Shown one piece after another: positions 48,650-57,956 of a stretch of 64,000 bases of DNA. Position 1 is the stretch's first letter, and every line of letters starts with the position of its first letter. The position numbers and the translations under genes were made by a program. The notes under the pieces were generated by a model that searched no databases, was not told the origin of the DNA, and saw only the letters and a list, made by a program, of their open reading frames with translations. Origin of the DNA: G963701675 sp963701675 (GTDB lineage: Bacteria > Planctomycetota > Planctomycetia > Gemmatales > Gemmataceae); contig OY969623.1 of NCBI GenBank assembly GCA_963701675.1, positions 1,922,001-1,986,000 on the forward strand. The letters are read 5' to 3'.

Positions 48650-49446
48650 TACGTCCTTTTCTTCTTCGGATTCTTGAGGCCTGTCCTAAGTTTGTTACCC
48701 ACCTCTCGCACCACGCGCGGAGCCAGGTTACCCTTGCATTGCCTCATGAACTGGTGCACCGACGTGGGGTGCCTCTTCGCAAGCTCCCGTAAGGCCCAAG
48801 ACAGTGCTTTGACGACCATGTCGTCCTGATCGTGAATGAGCAAACGGCACACGTCGAGCGTGCGTTGCGGTTCTCCTTGCTTGCTGCGGCTACCACGTGC
48901 CTTGTTGTTGAGTGGCACGGTGCTCACAAGCGCCGCCCGGCGCCGCCATCGATCGGGGGAGCGCGCCCATCGACGGATCAGCGTGTCAGGTACCTGGCCC
49001 TCTCGCCATGCCGGCCCGGACAGATAACTCGCAAACGTGTCGACGGCTTGCCAGGAGTCTATCCCGTGCCCCAGGCGCTCCAAATCTTTTGAGCGTATCC
49101 CCCGCATGGCGGATCGATGAAACAGGATCAATTCATACGCTATGAAGCGAAGCAAGAAATGGGATCGCTGCACCAATCGCTCGGCGACTTCGATGACCGA
49201 CCGCCCCTCCCAATCTCGCACATGCCGGCTCATTTCCCGTCGCAACTGCCGAACCGCTGCGGTGGTTGGTTTGCCCATCCGACCAAGTCGTTTTTCAATG
49301 TCATTAGCAAATTCATCCGCACGGCGCTCTTCTCCGTTCTCATCCAGCCAGTCGGCGTACACCAAGCGCGGAGCGTCGTTCTTCGGGTCCGCATGTATTC
49401 CCGAGAGCAGGGACAACTCTTTCTGTGCGAACGGGGCTTGCGTCAT
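48649..49446 (-). CDS. HEAT-repeat protein, DNA alkylation repair (AlkD)-like, with planctomycete repeat-companion domain
   Basis: 265 residues from the ATG preceded by GGAGAAGCC. Residues about 8-50 are the repeat-companion domain (LLSGIHADPKNDAPRLVYAD then WLDENGEERRADEF). The rest resembles AlkD-type DNA glycosylases: IAYELILFHRSAMRGIRSKD, then WQAVDTFASYLSGPAW, then RWRRRAALVSTVPLNNKARG, then DMVVKALSWALRELAKRHPT and a basic end. The LSWALRELAKR helix is the strongest AlkD-like feature. AlkD removes bulky alkylated bases without base flipping. The fusion of the two domains is unusual. Confidence 0.78.
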   Translation of the reverse strand: MTQAPFAQKELSLLSGIHADPKNDAPRLVYADWLDENGEERRADEFANDIEKRLGRMGKPTTAAVRQLRREMSRHVRDWEGRSVIEVAERLVQRSHFLLRFIAYELILFHRSAMRGIRSKDLERLGHGIDSWQAVDTFASYLSGPAWREGQVPDTLIRRWARSPDRWRRRAALVSTVPLNNKARGSRSKQGEPQRTLDVCRLLIHDQDDMVVKALSWALRELAKRHPTSVHQFMRQCKGNLAPRVVREVGNKLRTGLKNPKKKRT

Positions 49447-49486
49447 GGCTTCTCCGGCGCCCAACGGCTGCGATGTCGATAGGTCG

Positions 49487-49648
49487 TCAGGTGTCGTGCC
49501 TACGCTTCTCGTCGCTGTGCTGGATGTCGAGGAACCTACCATCCACCTTTTCGCCTTCGTCGACGATGTACTGGCCTTGTTCATCCAGGTACACGGGTCG
49601 AGTTACTCCATCTGCGAAGTAGCGATAGCCGATGATCTGATCCGCCAT
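49487..49648 (-). CDS. Small conserved planctomycete protein
   Basis: 53 residues from the ATG of MADQIIGYRYFADGVTRPVY, preceded by GGAGAAGG. I recognise the opening (MADxIIGYRYFADGVxRPVY) from short planctomycete proteins of unknown role. It lies 40 bp upstream of the AlkD-like gene on the same strand and may share its transcript. Confidence 0.75.
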   Translation of the reverse strand: MADQIIGYRYFADGVTRPVYLDEQGQYIVDEGEKVDGRFLDIQHSDEKRRHDT

Positions 49649-49722
49649 CCGTTGCCTTCTCCACTCTCCGGAACCGAAGTGGACAATCCTAAACAATTCG
49701 AAGCACGCTTGGCGATTTGTGT

Positions 49723-49986
49723 TTATTCAGATGACCGCGGCTTCTCACGCGCATCCAGCTTTAGCCCGGGCGCTTCATCGTCCGGCGCTTCAGCTAGTAT
49801 TTGGACGTAAACTTCGTGCCCTTGGAAGACTCCCTCAATCGTGATGTGCGGCCCTTCTGAATTCAATCCCAGCGCTTCCCAAGAAAAGTCCAAGACGGCA
49901 TCGAACGCCAAACCGAGGCGCCTAAGGTCGAGCGAGAATCCCGGCGCGATCACTGCACCATCATTATGTCGGGGACGATCCGGCAA
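49723..49986 (-). CDS. Small hypothetical protein, probably 5'-truncated
   Basis: The frame starts at TTG with no ribosome site and is open further upstream until the SIR2 gene end, so the N-terminus is probably missing. It reads HNDGAVIAPGFSLDLRRLGL, then SWEALGLNSEGPHITIEGVF, then VYVQILAEAPDDEAPG, a compact alpha/beta segment. A broken relative lies on the plus strand at 52455. Unknown function. Confidence 0.45.
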   Translation of the reverse strand: MPDRPRHNDGAVIAPGFSLDLRRLGLAFDAVLDFSWEALGLNSEGPHITIEGVFQGHEVYVQILAEAPDDEAPGLKLDAREKPRSSE

Positions 49987-50016
49987 GCCCTCGGCAAAAA
50001 ATGCGTGGGACGCAAG

Positions 50017-51204
50017 CTACATCATGACATCTTTCTCGTTACGAATCGTATCGATAAGCGTGCGAGACAAGCCACTCCGAATCTGCTTGGGCCACGTATT
50101 CGGGGAACTTTTCCCGGTGTCGTGAGCTAGCATAGTGAACATTTCCTGTGCATCGACCGGGCAATACTCGACGCGATGTTGTAAGAAAACGGGGGCGAAC
50201 ATGTCGATCAGCCTCTCTTCCCAATCGGGGCGGATTTGCTTGTCGCAAATAACAACTTTTTGGAGGTGGCGGTTCCCGCCTAATCCTGCATCCAAGAGTC
50301 GAAGCATGAAGGTGTCAGTCTTGGGGAAGCTATAACCAACTATCCACACTTGCCTTGCCAGGCTTAATGCTTGAATTGCTATTTCCCACTGCCTGGCAAT
50401 GACGACGGAGAGCGATTCCTTTCCGAGCATCGGCGGAATAATGGCGGGCGTTATATCCTTTACATCGCCGGTGGACGTGGGTGCGTAGAGTCCTCCCAAC
50501 GCGCCGCGAAGCTCGTCAAGTCTTGGTGGATCCATAAAGCTCACGTGCTTACTGTTATAGGGCACACCAAGCCATGCATTATTCGTTTCGGGCATCTGAA
50601 ACCAATTAACTGATCCGTGAAGTTTGACTATGGGGATGGATTCGTTCGGTCGCTCGGGTTCCTCATCCGCTTGAGAAAACATATCATGTCGGCGAGTGTA
50701 TGAGAAACCTGGGTAGTGATAGGAAGTTGCATCTTCGCCGAGTTGCTTTTCAATCGCTGTGTCGTAGTTCGTCGTGATGAATATGGGCTTTAAGCCATGA
50801 GTGACTAAGTGGCTGCTGATTTTGTAAAAATTGCGGTTTTCCTTTTTTACGTCGGCATTTCTATAAACGTCCCAGATCGACCATGCAATCTGTTTGCACA
50901 TTTCCGCACCGTTTTCACGGTTCGCGAGACGAAACAAGTCGGCTTGGGTATATATTTCTTCGATATTCTCCCAGTTGCGCTTAAAAACCCAAGAAGATCT
51001 GAGACAATCTCCCTGACAGTCCAGCAGACTGCGATAGCAAAGGACGAGTTCATCCGCTGGATGTTTATATGCGCGGGTGAAGTAATTATGCCTTGCTCGC
51101 TCCATGAATCCGTTCATGACCGGACAGTCATAGCCAGCAGAAGCGCCAGCACCGAGCAAAAACACGAAGTTATCGTTTGAAGTGTAGTGGGCCGGGATTC
51201 CCAT
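50017..51204 (-). CDS. SIR2-family protein
   Basis: 395 residues from the ATG of MGIPAHYTSN, preceded by GAAGGAAG. SIR2/NAD-binding motifs: FLLGAGASAGY (residues about 15-25), FITTNYDTAIEKQ (about 155), IPIVKLHGSVNWFQ (about 205) and WIVGYSFPKTDTFMLRLLD (about 300). The layout fits the SIR2-like proteins that act as NAD hydrolases in anti-phage systems rather than classical protein deacetylases. No membrane helix. No obvious partner sensor sits next to it; the nearest same-strand genes are the small AlkD cluster. Confidence 0.85.
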   Translation of the reverse strand: MGIPAHYTSNDNFVFLLGAGASAGYDCPVMNGFMERARHNYFTRAYKHPADELVLCYRSLLDCQGDCLRSSWVFKRNWENIEEIYTQADLFRLANRENGAEMCKQIAWSIWDVYRNADVKKENRNFYKISSHLVTHGLKPIFITTNYDTAIEKQLGEDATSYHYPGFSYTRRHDMFSQADEEPERPNESIPIVKLHGSVNWFQMPETNNAWLGVPYNSKHVSFMDPPRLDELRGALGGLYAPTSTGDVKDITPAIIPPMLGKESLSVVIARQWEIAIQALSLARQVWIVGYSFPKTDTFMLRLLDAGLGGNRHLQKVVICDKQIRPDWEERLIDMFAPVFLQHRVEYCPVDAQEMFTMLAHDTGKSSPNTWPKQIRSGLSRTLIDTIRNEKDVMM

Positions 51205-51334
51205 GAATCTTCCTTCGCTGTTGGATTTTCCCAAGCGCGCTTTCTTTCCTTTATATTCGCATTGCGACAGCCGGTCTTTCGCTGATGGCCATGTCGCTAG
51301 TCGCCATGCTGCGATCGCCCAGTCCTCTGAAGCG

Positions 51335-52076
51335 GAGACCGACCTCGTGACGGCGAATCGCGGAGGCGGTACGATCAGTGTTCTCTTGGGGAATGGTAAC
51401 GGCACGTTTCAACCATATGCCGATTCAAACGCCGGCATTGCCCCCGCGATCAAGCGCCCGTTCCGCTAAGCGTCGGTACGCTGCCACGTGGCGTCGCGAT
51501 CGGCGATCTGAATGGCGATGGGTGGCTGGACCTCACCGTCGACAACCGAAACAGTCAATCGGTGAGCGTCCTACTAAACGCCGGAAACGGTACCTTCCTT
51601 CCGAAGAACGACGTCGCAACAGGAGGCTTATCGACGGGTAATACCCTCGCTGACGTCAACAAGAACAACCGCCTCGATCTCGTTGTGGCCTTGGATGGCG
51701 CCAAGGCAAGTGTTTTGCTGGGGAACGGCAACGGGAGTTTCCAACCTTTCGTCCTTTATGCGACCGGGGGAACAAACCAGTGTTTCCCGATCGTTGCGGA
51801 CTTCAACCGGGATCGCCGTCTGGATATCGCGACCACGAGTTGCAATGGCAGCACGTCGAGCGTGCTCTAGGTAACGGCAACGGAACCTTTCAAGCGCCTT
51901 TGTCATACACCGCCAGTACTGCGGCCCAAGCGATCGCCGCCGGGGATCTCAACAGCGACCGCTATCCGGAGCTTGTAGTGACGGATCAAGCTTCGGGCTC
52001 AGCGTTGGTGCTTCTCCATGATGCCGATTGGACGTCGCCAATCCCGCCGCGCGGCCCGATCTCGCTAAGTTTCTGA
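51335..52076 (+). pseudogene. FG-GAP repeat protein, broken by frameshifts
   Basis: Propeller repeats are spread over three frames: TDLVTANRGGGTISVLLGNG, then SVSVLLNAGNGTFLPKNDVA with DVNKNNRLDLVVALDG and DFNRDRRLDIATTSCNG, then LGNGNGTFQAPLSYTA with DLNSDRYPELVVTD. The order is correct for one gene, so at least two indels separate the pieces. No start or export motif is left. Confidence 0.8.
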
Positions 52077-52454
52077 TTCCCGCCGTTGAGAAGGTATGGC
52101 CCCGGCGACTGAGATACTGTCAAATCCTCTGTTCTGAGAAATCGGAATCAGGCGGCTTCCTGCAATACTCCGTCGAGAAAACATCTCTTTCATCGCGGAA
52201 TGAAGTCTAACGAAGCATTCTCGCCGGCGTTTCGGCGTCTCGGTCATTGCCGGTAATGCCTAACCACGTCCAGGTTGCAGCGTTGCCTATCAATGCATAC
52301 CGTTCAAGGTCGCGAGTCCTTCAGAAAGGCGTGGGTTCGGGCAGTATCGAGAGCGGTTTCTGGTTAGGGCGAACTGGCGGGTCCTCATATGGAGTAGTCG
52401 ATAATCGGCGTCGTCTCCGCCAGTGAAATGGTAACGCACGGTGGCATCGTTGTT

Positions 52455-52560
52455 TGGCGGACGCCACGGAACTTATCGGCGGCGCCCATGATGGTGAAGT
52501 GATCGCGCCGGGATTCTCGCTCGACCTTAAGCGCCTCGGTTACCGTACGGGCATAAGAAC
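52455..52560 (+). pseudogene. Relic of the small gene at 49723
   Basis: The frame reads GEVIAPGFSLDLKRLGY and shares about 30 identical bases with the coding strand of that gene. Flanks are unrelated. The rest of 52077-52990 contains no gene I can support. Confidence 0.55.
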
Positions 52561-52990
52561 GAAAACACCCCGACGAACGCCGCCGGGGGGTCTCGTGTCG
52601 TGTGCTCCGCATTAAGGTTTATCGGTCCGGTTGACCTTGCGGCTTGAGAGCAACAATTCATGCTCACATGCATGGAGGAGGGACAGATCCAGATGCGATC
52701 GGGCAGCCGGTGGATTGAGCGCTTCTCGCATGAGACGTGGCTTCGTTCTGCAGTTCCGACCTATGAATGGAATTACGGCTCTTCTGTGGCGAATAGTTGC
52801 TTGCGGGAATCGCACAGTTTCTCACTTAGGTTCGTCTTGGGGTGTAGACGGAGCCCTTCTAAGGAGCCAGAGGGTATGACGTAGGGATCGATCTCGCGTA
52901 CTTCAGCAATCAGCGGGAACTGGAATATGAGTTTGACCACCTCGTCGGAGCATCACGCCGCCATTGCCTCTGCATAACCTTTCCCGGCCC

Positions 52991-55183
52991 TCAAGGAATT
53001 ATCTCGAACGCCGGTTGAGCCTGTATGACAATACCCAAATGCCGGAAGATCTCGGGTTTCACGGACGTTCCTTCATTGTCACGCCAGCGCTTGTCCAAGT
53101 CTCGCCAAGGTAACGATCCATATTTGTTCGGTAAGCTCGGATCCATGAAAAAGAACACATCGTTCTGATATCCAACTGCGACGACATAATGCCCGTTGCT
53201 ATTTTTGGCGGGGTCATCGTATTCCCTTGGGTCGTCCGCATAAGCCTGGATTGAGCAGATTACCGGCTTGCCAGCGTCCAACACCTGCTTCAAGTCATCT
53301 ATCGTCATGGCCACCTTCAGTGCCGGTTGCATCCCAAGCTTGGCTGCATACTGAACAATGTTTTTGTAGTATACTCCGTCCTCTGCGGTTGCCCGGACAC
53401 CTTGCTTCCATTCGTCGATCGTCTTTGGGCCCAGTCCTGAATACTTTCCAATTGCCATTAGCGCAGTTGCTCCCGCAGAGTAATCATCGGGCTGTCGCAT
53501 CTTGGGAATCCGAATCTTGATTTGGGCAGGTTCGGGCGGCTCATCGACTTGCCTCGTCATTCCGGGCCCCACGAAAACTTGTATCAGCACTGAGAGATCA
53601 GTCCCGGCCTGATTCCGTCGGGGCCTGACTTCTATCACATGCTCACCGTCTTCGCCAAACACGACCCATTTGAAGCGCCATTGTCCATTCGCGGCAATGT
53701 CCAGTTCGGCAGGCCCTTGTGGAACGGGCACTTTTGTGCCGTCCGGTAACACCTGCCACACTCGGACTTCGAGCGCGGCTCCGGGGGAAAGGCCCGTCCC
53801 TTGGAGATAAATCTGTGAACCCCGCGGAATGAACTGCTGATTCGAAGGTTCCTTGACCGCAAAAGCAGCAATAGCGCGGGCGGAATCCGCAAATAACCAG
53901 GCTGTTAGAAGGCGACAACAGGTAACGATGATGAATAATTCCGCCGCCAACACGCACAACACCAAGAACAGGTGCAGTAGCACGCGCGCTATCGGTCTCT
54001 TGTAGCATCCCTTGAGTTCCGACTCTTGCGGAGTGCCGTGGTACAACGGGGCTCCCGCGTTGGTCAGAATTTGGGAGATCACGGCTTGAATGTGCTGTTG
54101 ACTCTCGGTTGTCGTTATTTCTCCGCCCACCTTTTGGTTGGCCAAAGTTGCGCCATGAAGCATTAGAGCATGCATCTCTTGCCATGATGGTGCATCCAAG
54201 TCCGTTCGGAAACCTGCTAGCTGAGTCTGCGCTCGATGCGAGAGTCCCAAAAATCCCTGCGTGCGCTCCGAAAGGCTGATCGTTTTCCACGTGGGGTTGG
54301 ATTTAACAAGCTCTCTTTCCCACTCGCTTATCACTCTGCCCTGTGCGTTGACATCGGTAATCGCTGTGCCGCTCGGTCGTCTCCGTTGCGCACATTCTGC
54401 GTCACAGATGTAGATCTTCTGTGCCCTGAAGGCTTTGCTAGACCGCAGCGCGAGCAACACCTTAATCCCACGATTGCCGGAGACCCCTCCGTCATTCAGT
54501 GAAAGTGTTTCCTTAAACTCGCTATAGTTGAGACCTAAATCGTCATGGTGCAAGTACATACGAGTGAAGACTGGCGGAAAACAGGAAGAAGCCGCCACAG
54601 CCAACGACACGTGTATGCCGTGCGCAGTTATTTGATCCGGTTGACGCGGCCCATCGTCGTGATTCATGGGAAATCTCTTTACATGGTCTGATGTAAACGC
54701 AATTCGCTCCTCCTTTATTGCATCGGTTGCAACCAGTGCCAGGCGTAGACCGCTCAGGTTCGCGAGGTCTTCGAGCGTTGTCTCACCAAAGTGCTTTCTG
54801 TAGGCTCGCTCCAACCGGGCAGTTCGCCCTAGTTTGCGTACCCACCAGCAGAGCCAAAGACGAGACCAGAGCCAGGGTATCAGCACGGAATGGCGTATGT
54901 CGCTACGGGCAAATTTCACAAGTCTTGTCGCGACATCGATGAATCCGTCAGGATCTCTAATCGCGGTTTGCCAATCTTTGCCAAAATGGGCTGCAAGAAT
55001 GCTCCCCCCCGAAACCGAAACGATACCGCTCACGTCTCTTAGACGATTCGTATGAGCGAGGTAAATGAAGATGCCGAGATGAAAGAGCGTAGCTCTCAAT
55101 CCACCCCCGGACAACGCCAGCACCAGGTTCTCTCCGGGTTCGGGGGCAGAAGACTCAATTTGTTCCGGCTGGGTTAAAGACAT
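52991..55183 (-). CDS. Patatin-like phospholipase fused to a C39-like domain lacking its Cys
   Basis: 730 residues from the ATG at 55183. Patatin domain about 20-360: oxyanion GGGLRA, nucleophile segment SVSGGS (first Gly of GxSxG replaced by Ser), and LNDGGVSG with the dyad Asp. A membrane segment at about 405-440 is followed by an Ig-like domain (about 455-540). A papain-fold C39-like domain starts at about 560 (RQPDDYSAGATAL). The catalytic Cys position is Ala570 (GCG), while His (NGHYVVAVGY, about 665) and Asp (FFMDPS, about 681) remain. The true start is probably the ATG at 55383: coding continues upstream (RIPELAHDLTEEKLRHWLWQ) through a frame break at a GGGG run near 55291. Confidence 0.82.
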   Translation of the reverse strand: MSLTQPEQIESSAPEPGENLVLALSGGGLRATLFHLGIFIYLAHTNRLRDVSGIVSVSGGSILAAHFGKDWQTAIRDPDGFIDVATRLVKFARSDIRHSVLIPWLWSRLWLCWWVRKLGRTARLERAYRKHFGETTLEDLANLSGLRLALVATDAIKEERIAFTSDHVKRFPMNHDDGPRQPDQITAHGIHVSLAVAASSCFPPVFTRMYLHHDDLGLNYSEFKETLSLNDGGVSGNRGIKVLLALRSSKAFRAQKIYICDAECAQRRRPSGTAITDVNAQGRVISEWERELVKSNPTWKTISLSERTQGFLGLSHRAQTQLAGFRTDLDAPSWQEMHALMLHGATLANQKVGGEITTTESQQHIQAVISQILTNAGAPLYHGTPQESELKGCYKRPIARVLLHLFLVLCVLAAELFIIVTCCRLLTAWLFADSARAIAAFAVKEPSNQQFIPRGSQIYLQGTGLSPGAALEVRVWQVLPDGTKVPVPQGPAELDIAANGQWRFKWVVFGEDGEHVIEVRPRRNQAGTDLSVLIQVFVGPGMTRQVDEPPEPAQIKIRIPKMRQPDDYSAGATALMAIGKYSGLGPKTIDEWKQGVRATAEDGVYYKNIVQYAAKLGMQPALKVAMTIDDLKQVLDAGKPVICSIQAYADDPREYDDPAKNSNGHYVVAVGYQNDVFFFMDPSLPNKYGSLPWRDLDKRWRDNEGTSVKPEIFRHLGIVIQAQPAFEIIP

Positions 55184-55764
55184 TAGTTGCTCAGCCGTTA
55201 AGTCCTGGGTCGGCGGGATTTTGTATTGCTGCCACAGCCAGTGGCGGAGTTTCTCTTCAGTGAGATCGTGCGCAAGTTCGGGAATCCTGTCCCCGACTTA
55301 GCGGGTGTGTCGGCCTCGGGTTCAACGCGAATGGGTTTCGGTCGAAAATGACGACGCTTCGTTGAGTTTCTTTTGTCGCTCATTTCGATCCTGCACAACA
55401 AGTCGCTCGGCTAAGCCGCAAAGACTTCATGGGCGCACGATGCCGTCAAAGCTCTCGTTGATGGCGTGGACTATTGTCTGTGCCGCCGCCCGCCGCGGCC
55501 ATCGAGTTTTCGATTCATCGTTCGGGTCCCCTTGCGCAATTCGAACTTTTGACCCAGTTGTGAACAAGTCTGGGTTGTCAACTACTGAGTCAAGGATCGT
55601 TCGACCTGTTTTTCACGGCGTTTTCTAGAGACATCAGAGATCGTTTGAGCAGCTCACTCCTGGGTCGGAATTTCGAATGTTCGAAATCGCGGTACGCCCC
55701 ACCCGCGGAATCTCAAACAGCGTAACCGGGAAGGTCGGATGGAACGTGCGCACTTCGAATGCCA

Positions 55765-56050
55765 CTAAGCCGACTTCGGCGGTTTCTTCCGTCGCCGTTT
55801 TGCCGGTGGCCGACTTGTGCTCCGCACGCTCTTTGGCTTCATGCGGAACCCGCCCTCGGCGGTGAACTCGATCACGTCTCCCGACTGAATCTCGCCCAAC
55901 GCTTGACGAAGCTCATCCGTCGTTACTGCGCAGTCAGTGAACGCACGGATCGCCGAATGCCGATCTTGAGAAAAGCCAATGGTCCGTCAACTTGGTGCTT
56001 GCGCCGATTCCTCCCCAGCGCTATGTTGTGGAACCACGCACCAAGTCGTT
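55765..56050 (-). pseudogene. Fragment of an unrecognised gene
   Basis: The minus strand reads RLGAWFHNIALGRNRRKHQV and DGPLAFLKIGIRR, then in another frame DELRQALGEIQSGDVIEFTA and EGGFRMKPK with a basic end. The parts look like one protein with an indel near 55940 and a lost 5' side at the DUF72 gene. I do not know the family. 55384-55764 has no supported gene. Confidence 0.4.
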
Positions 56051-56056
56051 GGCGAC

Positions 56057-56809
56057 TCACGTCGCCCGGACGCAGTCCAGCACGTCGAGCGCGTTCGCCG
56101 TGGCATGCCCCAGCGCCGTGTTGTCGAAGACGCACCAGACGGCAGCCGACCGCGCAGCGCGGCGGAGTTTCAACGTGATGGAATCGAGTGCATCGCTCGG
56201 GTACGGCGAGAAGTACGTCTGCGGCGACCCGTGCAGGCGGTAGTAGACGAGGCCGCCCCACCCGCCGGGCACCGCAGCCGCCGGGACGACAGCCGGATCG
56301 GTGGCGACGCGGGCGATGCGGTACTTCGCGAGCGTTCGCTCGGCCTGAGCCTCGAACCAGCTCCGCTGCCGCGGCTCGACCGCCACGTCGCCGTCAAACC
56401 GGTCCCGCACGGCGGCAAAGAACCGCGCCGCGGCGGCAGCGGAATACGGCAGGCTCGGCGGGAGTTGCACGAGCAGCGGCCCGAGCTTCTTGCCAAGCTG
56501 CGTGGCTTCCGCGAGGAAGCGGTCGAGTACAGCGTCCGTGTCCTCCAGGCGGCGCTCGTGGGTCGCCTCCCGCGGCACCTTGACCGCGAATGCGAAGTCG
56601 TCGGGCACGGACGCCGCCCACCGGGCGTACGTGTCCGGCCGGTGCGGCCGGTAGAACGACGAATTGATCTCCACGCCCGGCAGCCGTGTTGCGTACCGCT
56701 GGAGGTGCGTGCCCTCGAGCGAGAATCGGCCTGCGTGTTCCTTCGGGAGCGACCACCCGGCGCAGCCGACGCGGATGGACGCCGAACCGTTCGACTGATC
56801 ACCCTTCAT
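56057..56809 (-). CDS. DUF72-family protein
   Basis: 250 residues from the ATG of MKGDQSNGS. TIM-barrel DUF72 motifs: IRVGCAGWSLPKEH, then GVEINSSFYRPHRPDTYARW, then FAVKVPREATHE, then LLVQLPPSLPYSAAAA, then VAVEPRQRSW and GGLVYYRLHGSPQTYFSPY. It is complete and about the usual family length. By eye it is clearly richer in G and C than its neighbours, suggesting a different origin. The biochemical role of DUF72 proteins is not established. Confidence 0.9.
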   Translation of the reverse strand: MKGDQSNGSASIRVGCAGWSLPKEHAGRFSLEGTHLQRYATRLPGVEINSSFYRPHRPDTYARWAASVPDDFAFAVKVPREATHERRLEDTDAVLDRFLAEATQLGKKLGPLLVQLPPSLPYSAAAAARFFAAVRDRFDGDVAVEPRQRSWFEAQAERTLAKYRIARVATDPAVVPAAAVPGGWGGLVYYRLHGSPQTYFSPYPSDALDSITLKLRRAARSAAVWCVFDNTALGHATANALDVLDCVRAT

Positions 56810-57219
56810 GGTTGGTCCGTGGAAATGGCGCCCTGCGCCCGCCTTGCCGGCGCTGCAGTTGCTCCGGAATTCACTCGACCCGGAACTGAGGTCGCTGATT
56901 ACCGGTCCTCTCCAATTCATAGTAACGGTTCATTGACTCCCGAACCTGATCAAACGATTTCTAGCTGCCAAGCAAAAGCGCGGGGCCACGGCACGGCAAC
57001 ATGACACCAACCGGCTGAGTTCAAGCGTTTTTGACTCACCCAGTGTTGCGCGACGCCCCGCTCGCGCACTCCGCTGTCGCGGCGGATGTCAAACGAAAAA
57101 GACAACCCCGAAGTCAAGCGCCAAGCCTGACTCCGGGGCTGTCACCTACCGCGCTAGCGACGTTGATTCGGCGGCGATCCGCGCCGGGTGGACGAGTTGA
57201 AGTCTCAAAATTATGGGGC

Positions 57220-57327
57220 CTACCTTTTCATCGTAACAGCTGCCTTTGGCCCCGGCTTGGCAGGGGCCTTTCCCTTCGCCTTCGCTTTCTTCTTGTCTTT
57301 GCCCTGGGAGTTGTTGCCCTTGGCCAT
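57220..57327 (-). CDS. Very small basic protein
   Basis: 35 residues, ATG preceded by AAAGGA at good spacing: MAKGNNSQGKDKKKAKAKGK and a Pro/Ala/Lys-rich remainder. It is Lys/Ala/Gly-rich and probably disordered, resembling short nucleic-acid-binding tails. It is divergent from the 66-residue gene. Confidence 0.6.
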   Translation of the reverse strand: MAKGNNSQGKDKKKAKAKGKAPAKPGPKAAVTMKR

Positions 57328-57505
57328 CGTCAAATCCTTTCTTGAAACGTGTTGTGCAAGGACCACCGCTTATTACACCTATCATAGTAATACGCCCGCG
57401 CACCCAAATCCCCTCTTGCCGGTTTGTGCAAAAACACTTGGATCCTGCTTTTGTCGGAGCCGTATAACGAGCATTAAAGTCGATCTTTTACCTGGAGATA
57501 TCACG

Positions 57506-57706
57506 ATGGCTGGCAGGCAGAGCAAACTCCGCATTGAATCGCTCGGAGATCTGAAAAAGACGTTTACCACCCATCCTGAAAGTGAGTTCGCCTTGTTGAT
57601 TCGAAGCGAGCGTAAGGTCGAGATGGATATCGATCCCAAGGTGATTGGCGAACTGCAGAAATTGCTGCAGAAAGCCGTCGGCAATCGCGGGGATGACGAA
57701 GATTAA
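57506..57706 (+). CDS. Small conserved protein
   Basis: 66 residues, ATG preceded by GGAG. It has a short beta/alpha body (SLGDLKKTFTTHPESEFALL, then IDPKVIGELQKLLQKAVG) and an acidic end (GNRGDDED). The family is not recognised. A weak hairpin follows the stop. Confidence 0.65.
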   Translation: MAGRQSKLRIESLGDLKKTFTTHPESEFALLIRSERKVEMDIDPKVIGELQKLLQKAVGNRGDDED

Positions 57707-57711
57707 GAGCC

Positions 57712-57763
57712 AAGGGACAAAACAGCCGCCTTTGCCGAGGACGAACTGTTGACGGCTTGTCCC
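57712..57763 (+). terminator. Possible terminator hairpin
   Basis: AGGGACAA...GCCG pairs with CGGC...TTGTCCCT after the 66-residue gene. It has no T-run, so termination strength is doubtful. Confidence 0.35.
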
Positions 57764-57956
57764 TCGAAATTCAAAGAGGAAGCGGGAGTTTGTCAAGCTG
57801 ACTGCCTGAGTTCCCAACGTAGTAGTCGCTGCCCGCCGTGCCGATACTGAGCAAGCGCTGCGGGGTCAAAGGGAAGCCAGTAGTGCTGTTCTCCATAAGA
57901 TTCCTTCGGAGTTTTTCAGACGCGTCATGGCGTTGGTTGCGTGGCGGATCACAGAT

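Noticed and set aside
14571..51204. TIR protein and SIR2 protein as a Thoeris-like system
   Set aside because: They are about 35 kb apart, on opposite strands, and the SIR2 protein shows no SLOG domain.
52991..55183. Patatin as a CBASS effector
   Set aside because: No cyclic-oligonucleotide synthase, E1/E2 or JAB gene is nearby and the protein has a membrane helix and peptidase-like tail instead.
56170..56802. Extra long frames over the DUF72 gene
   Set aside because: High GC removes stops from all frames; only the DUF72 frame has motifs and a normal composition.
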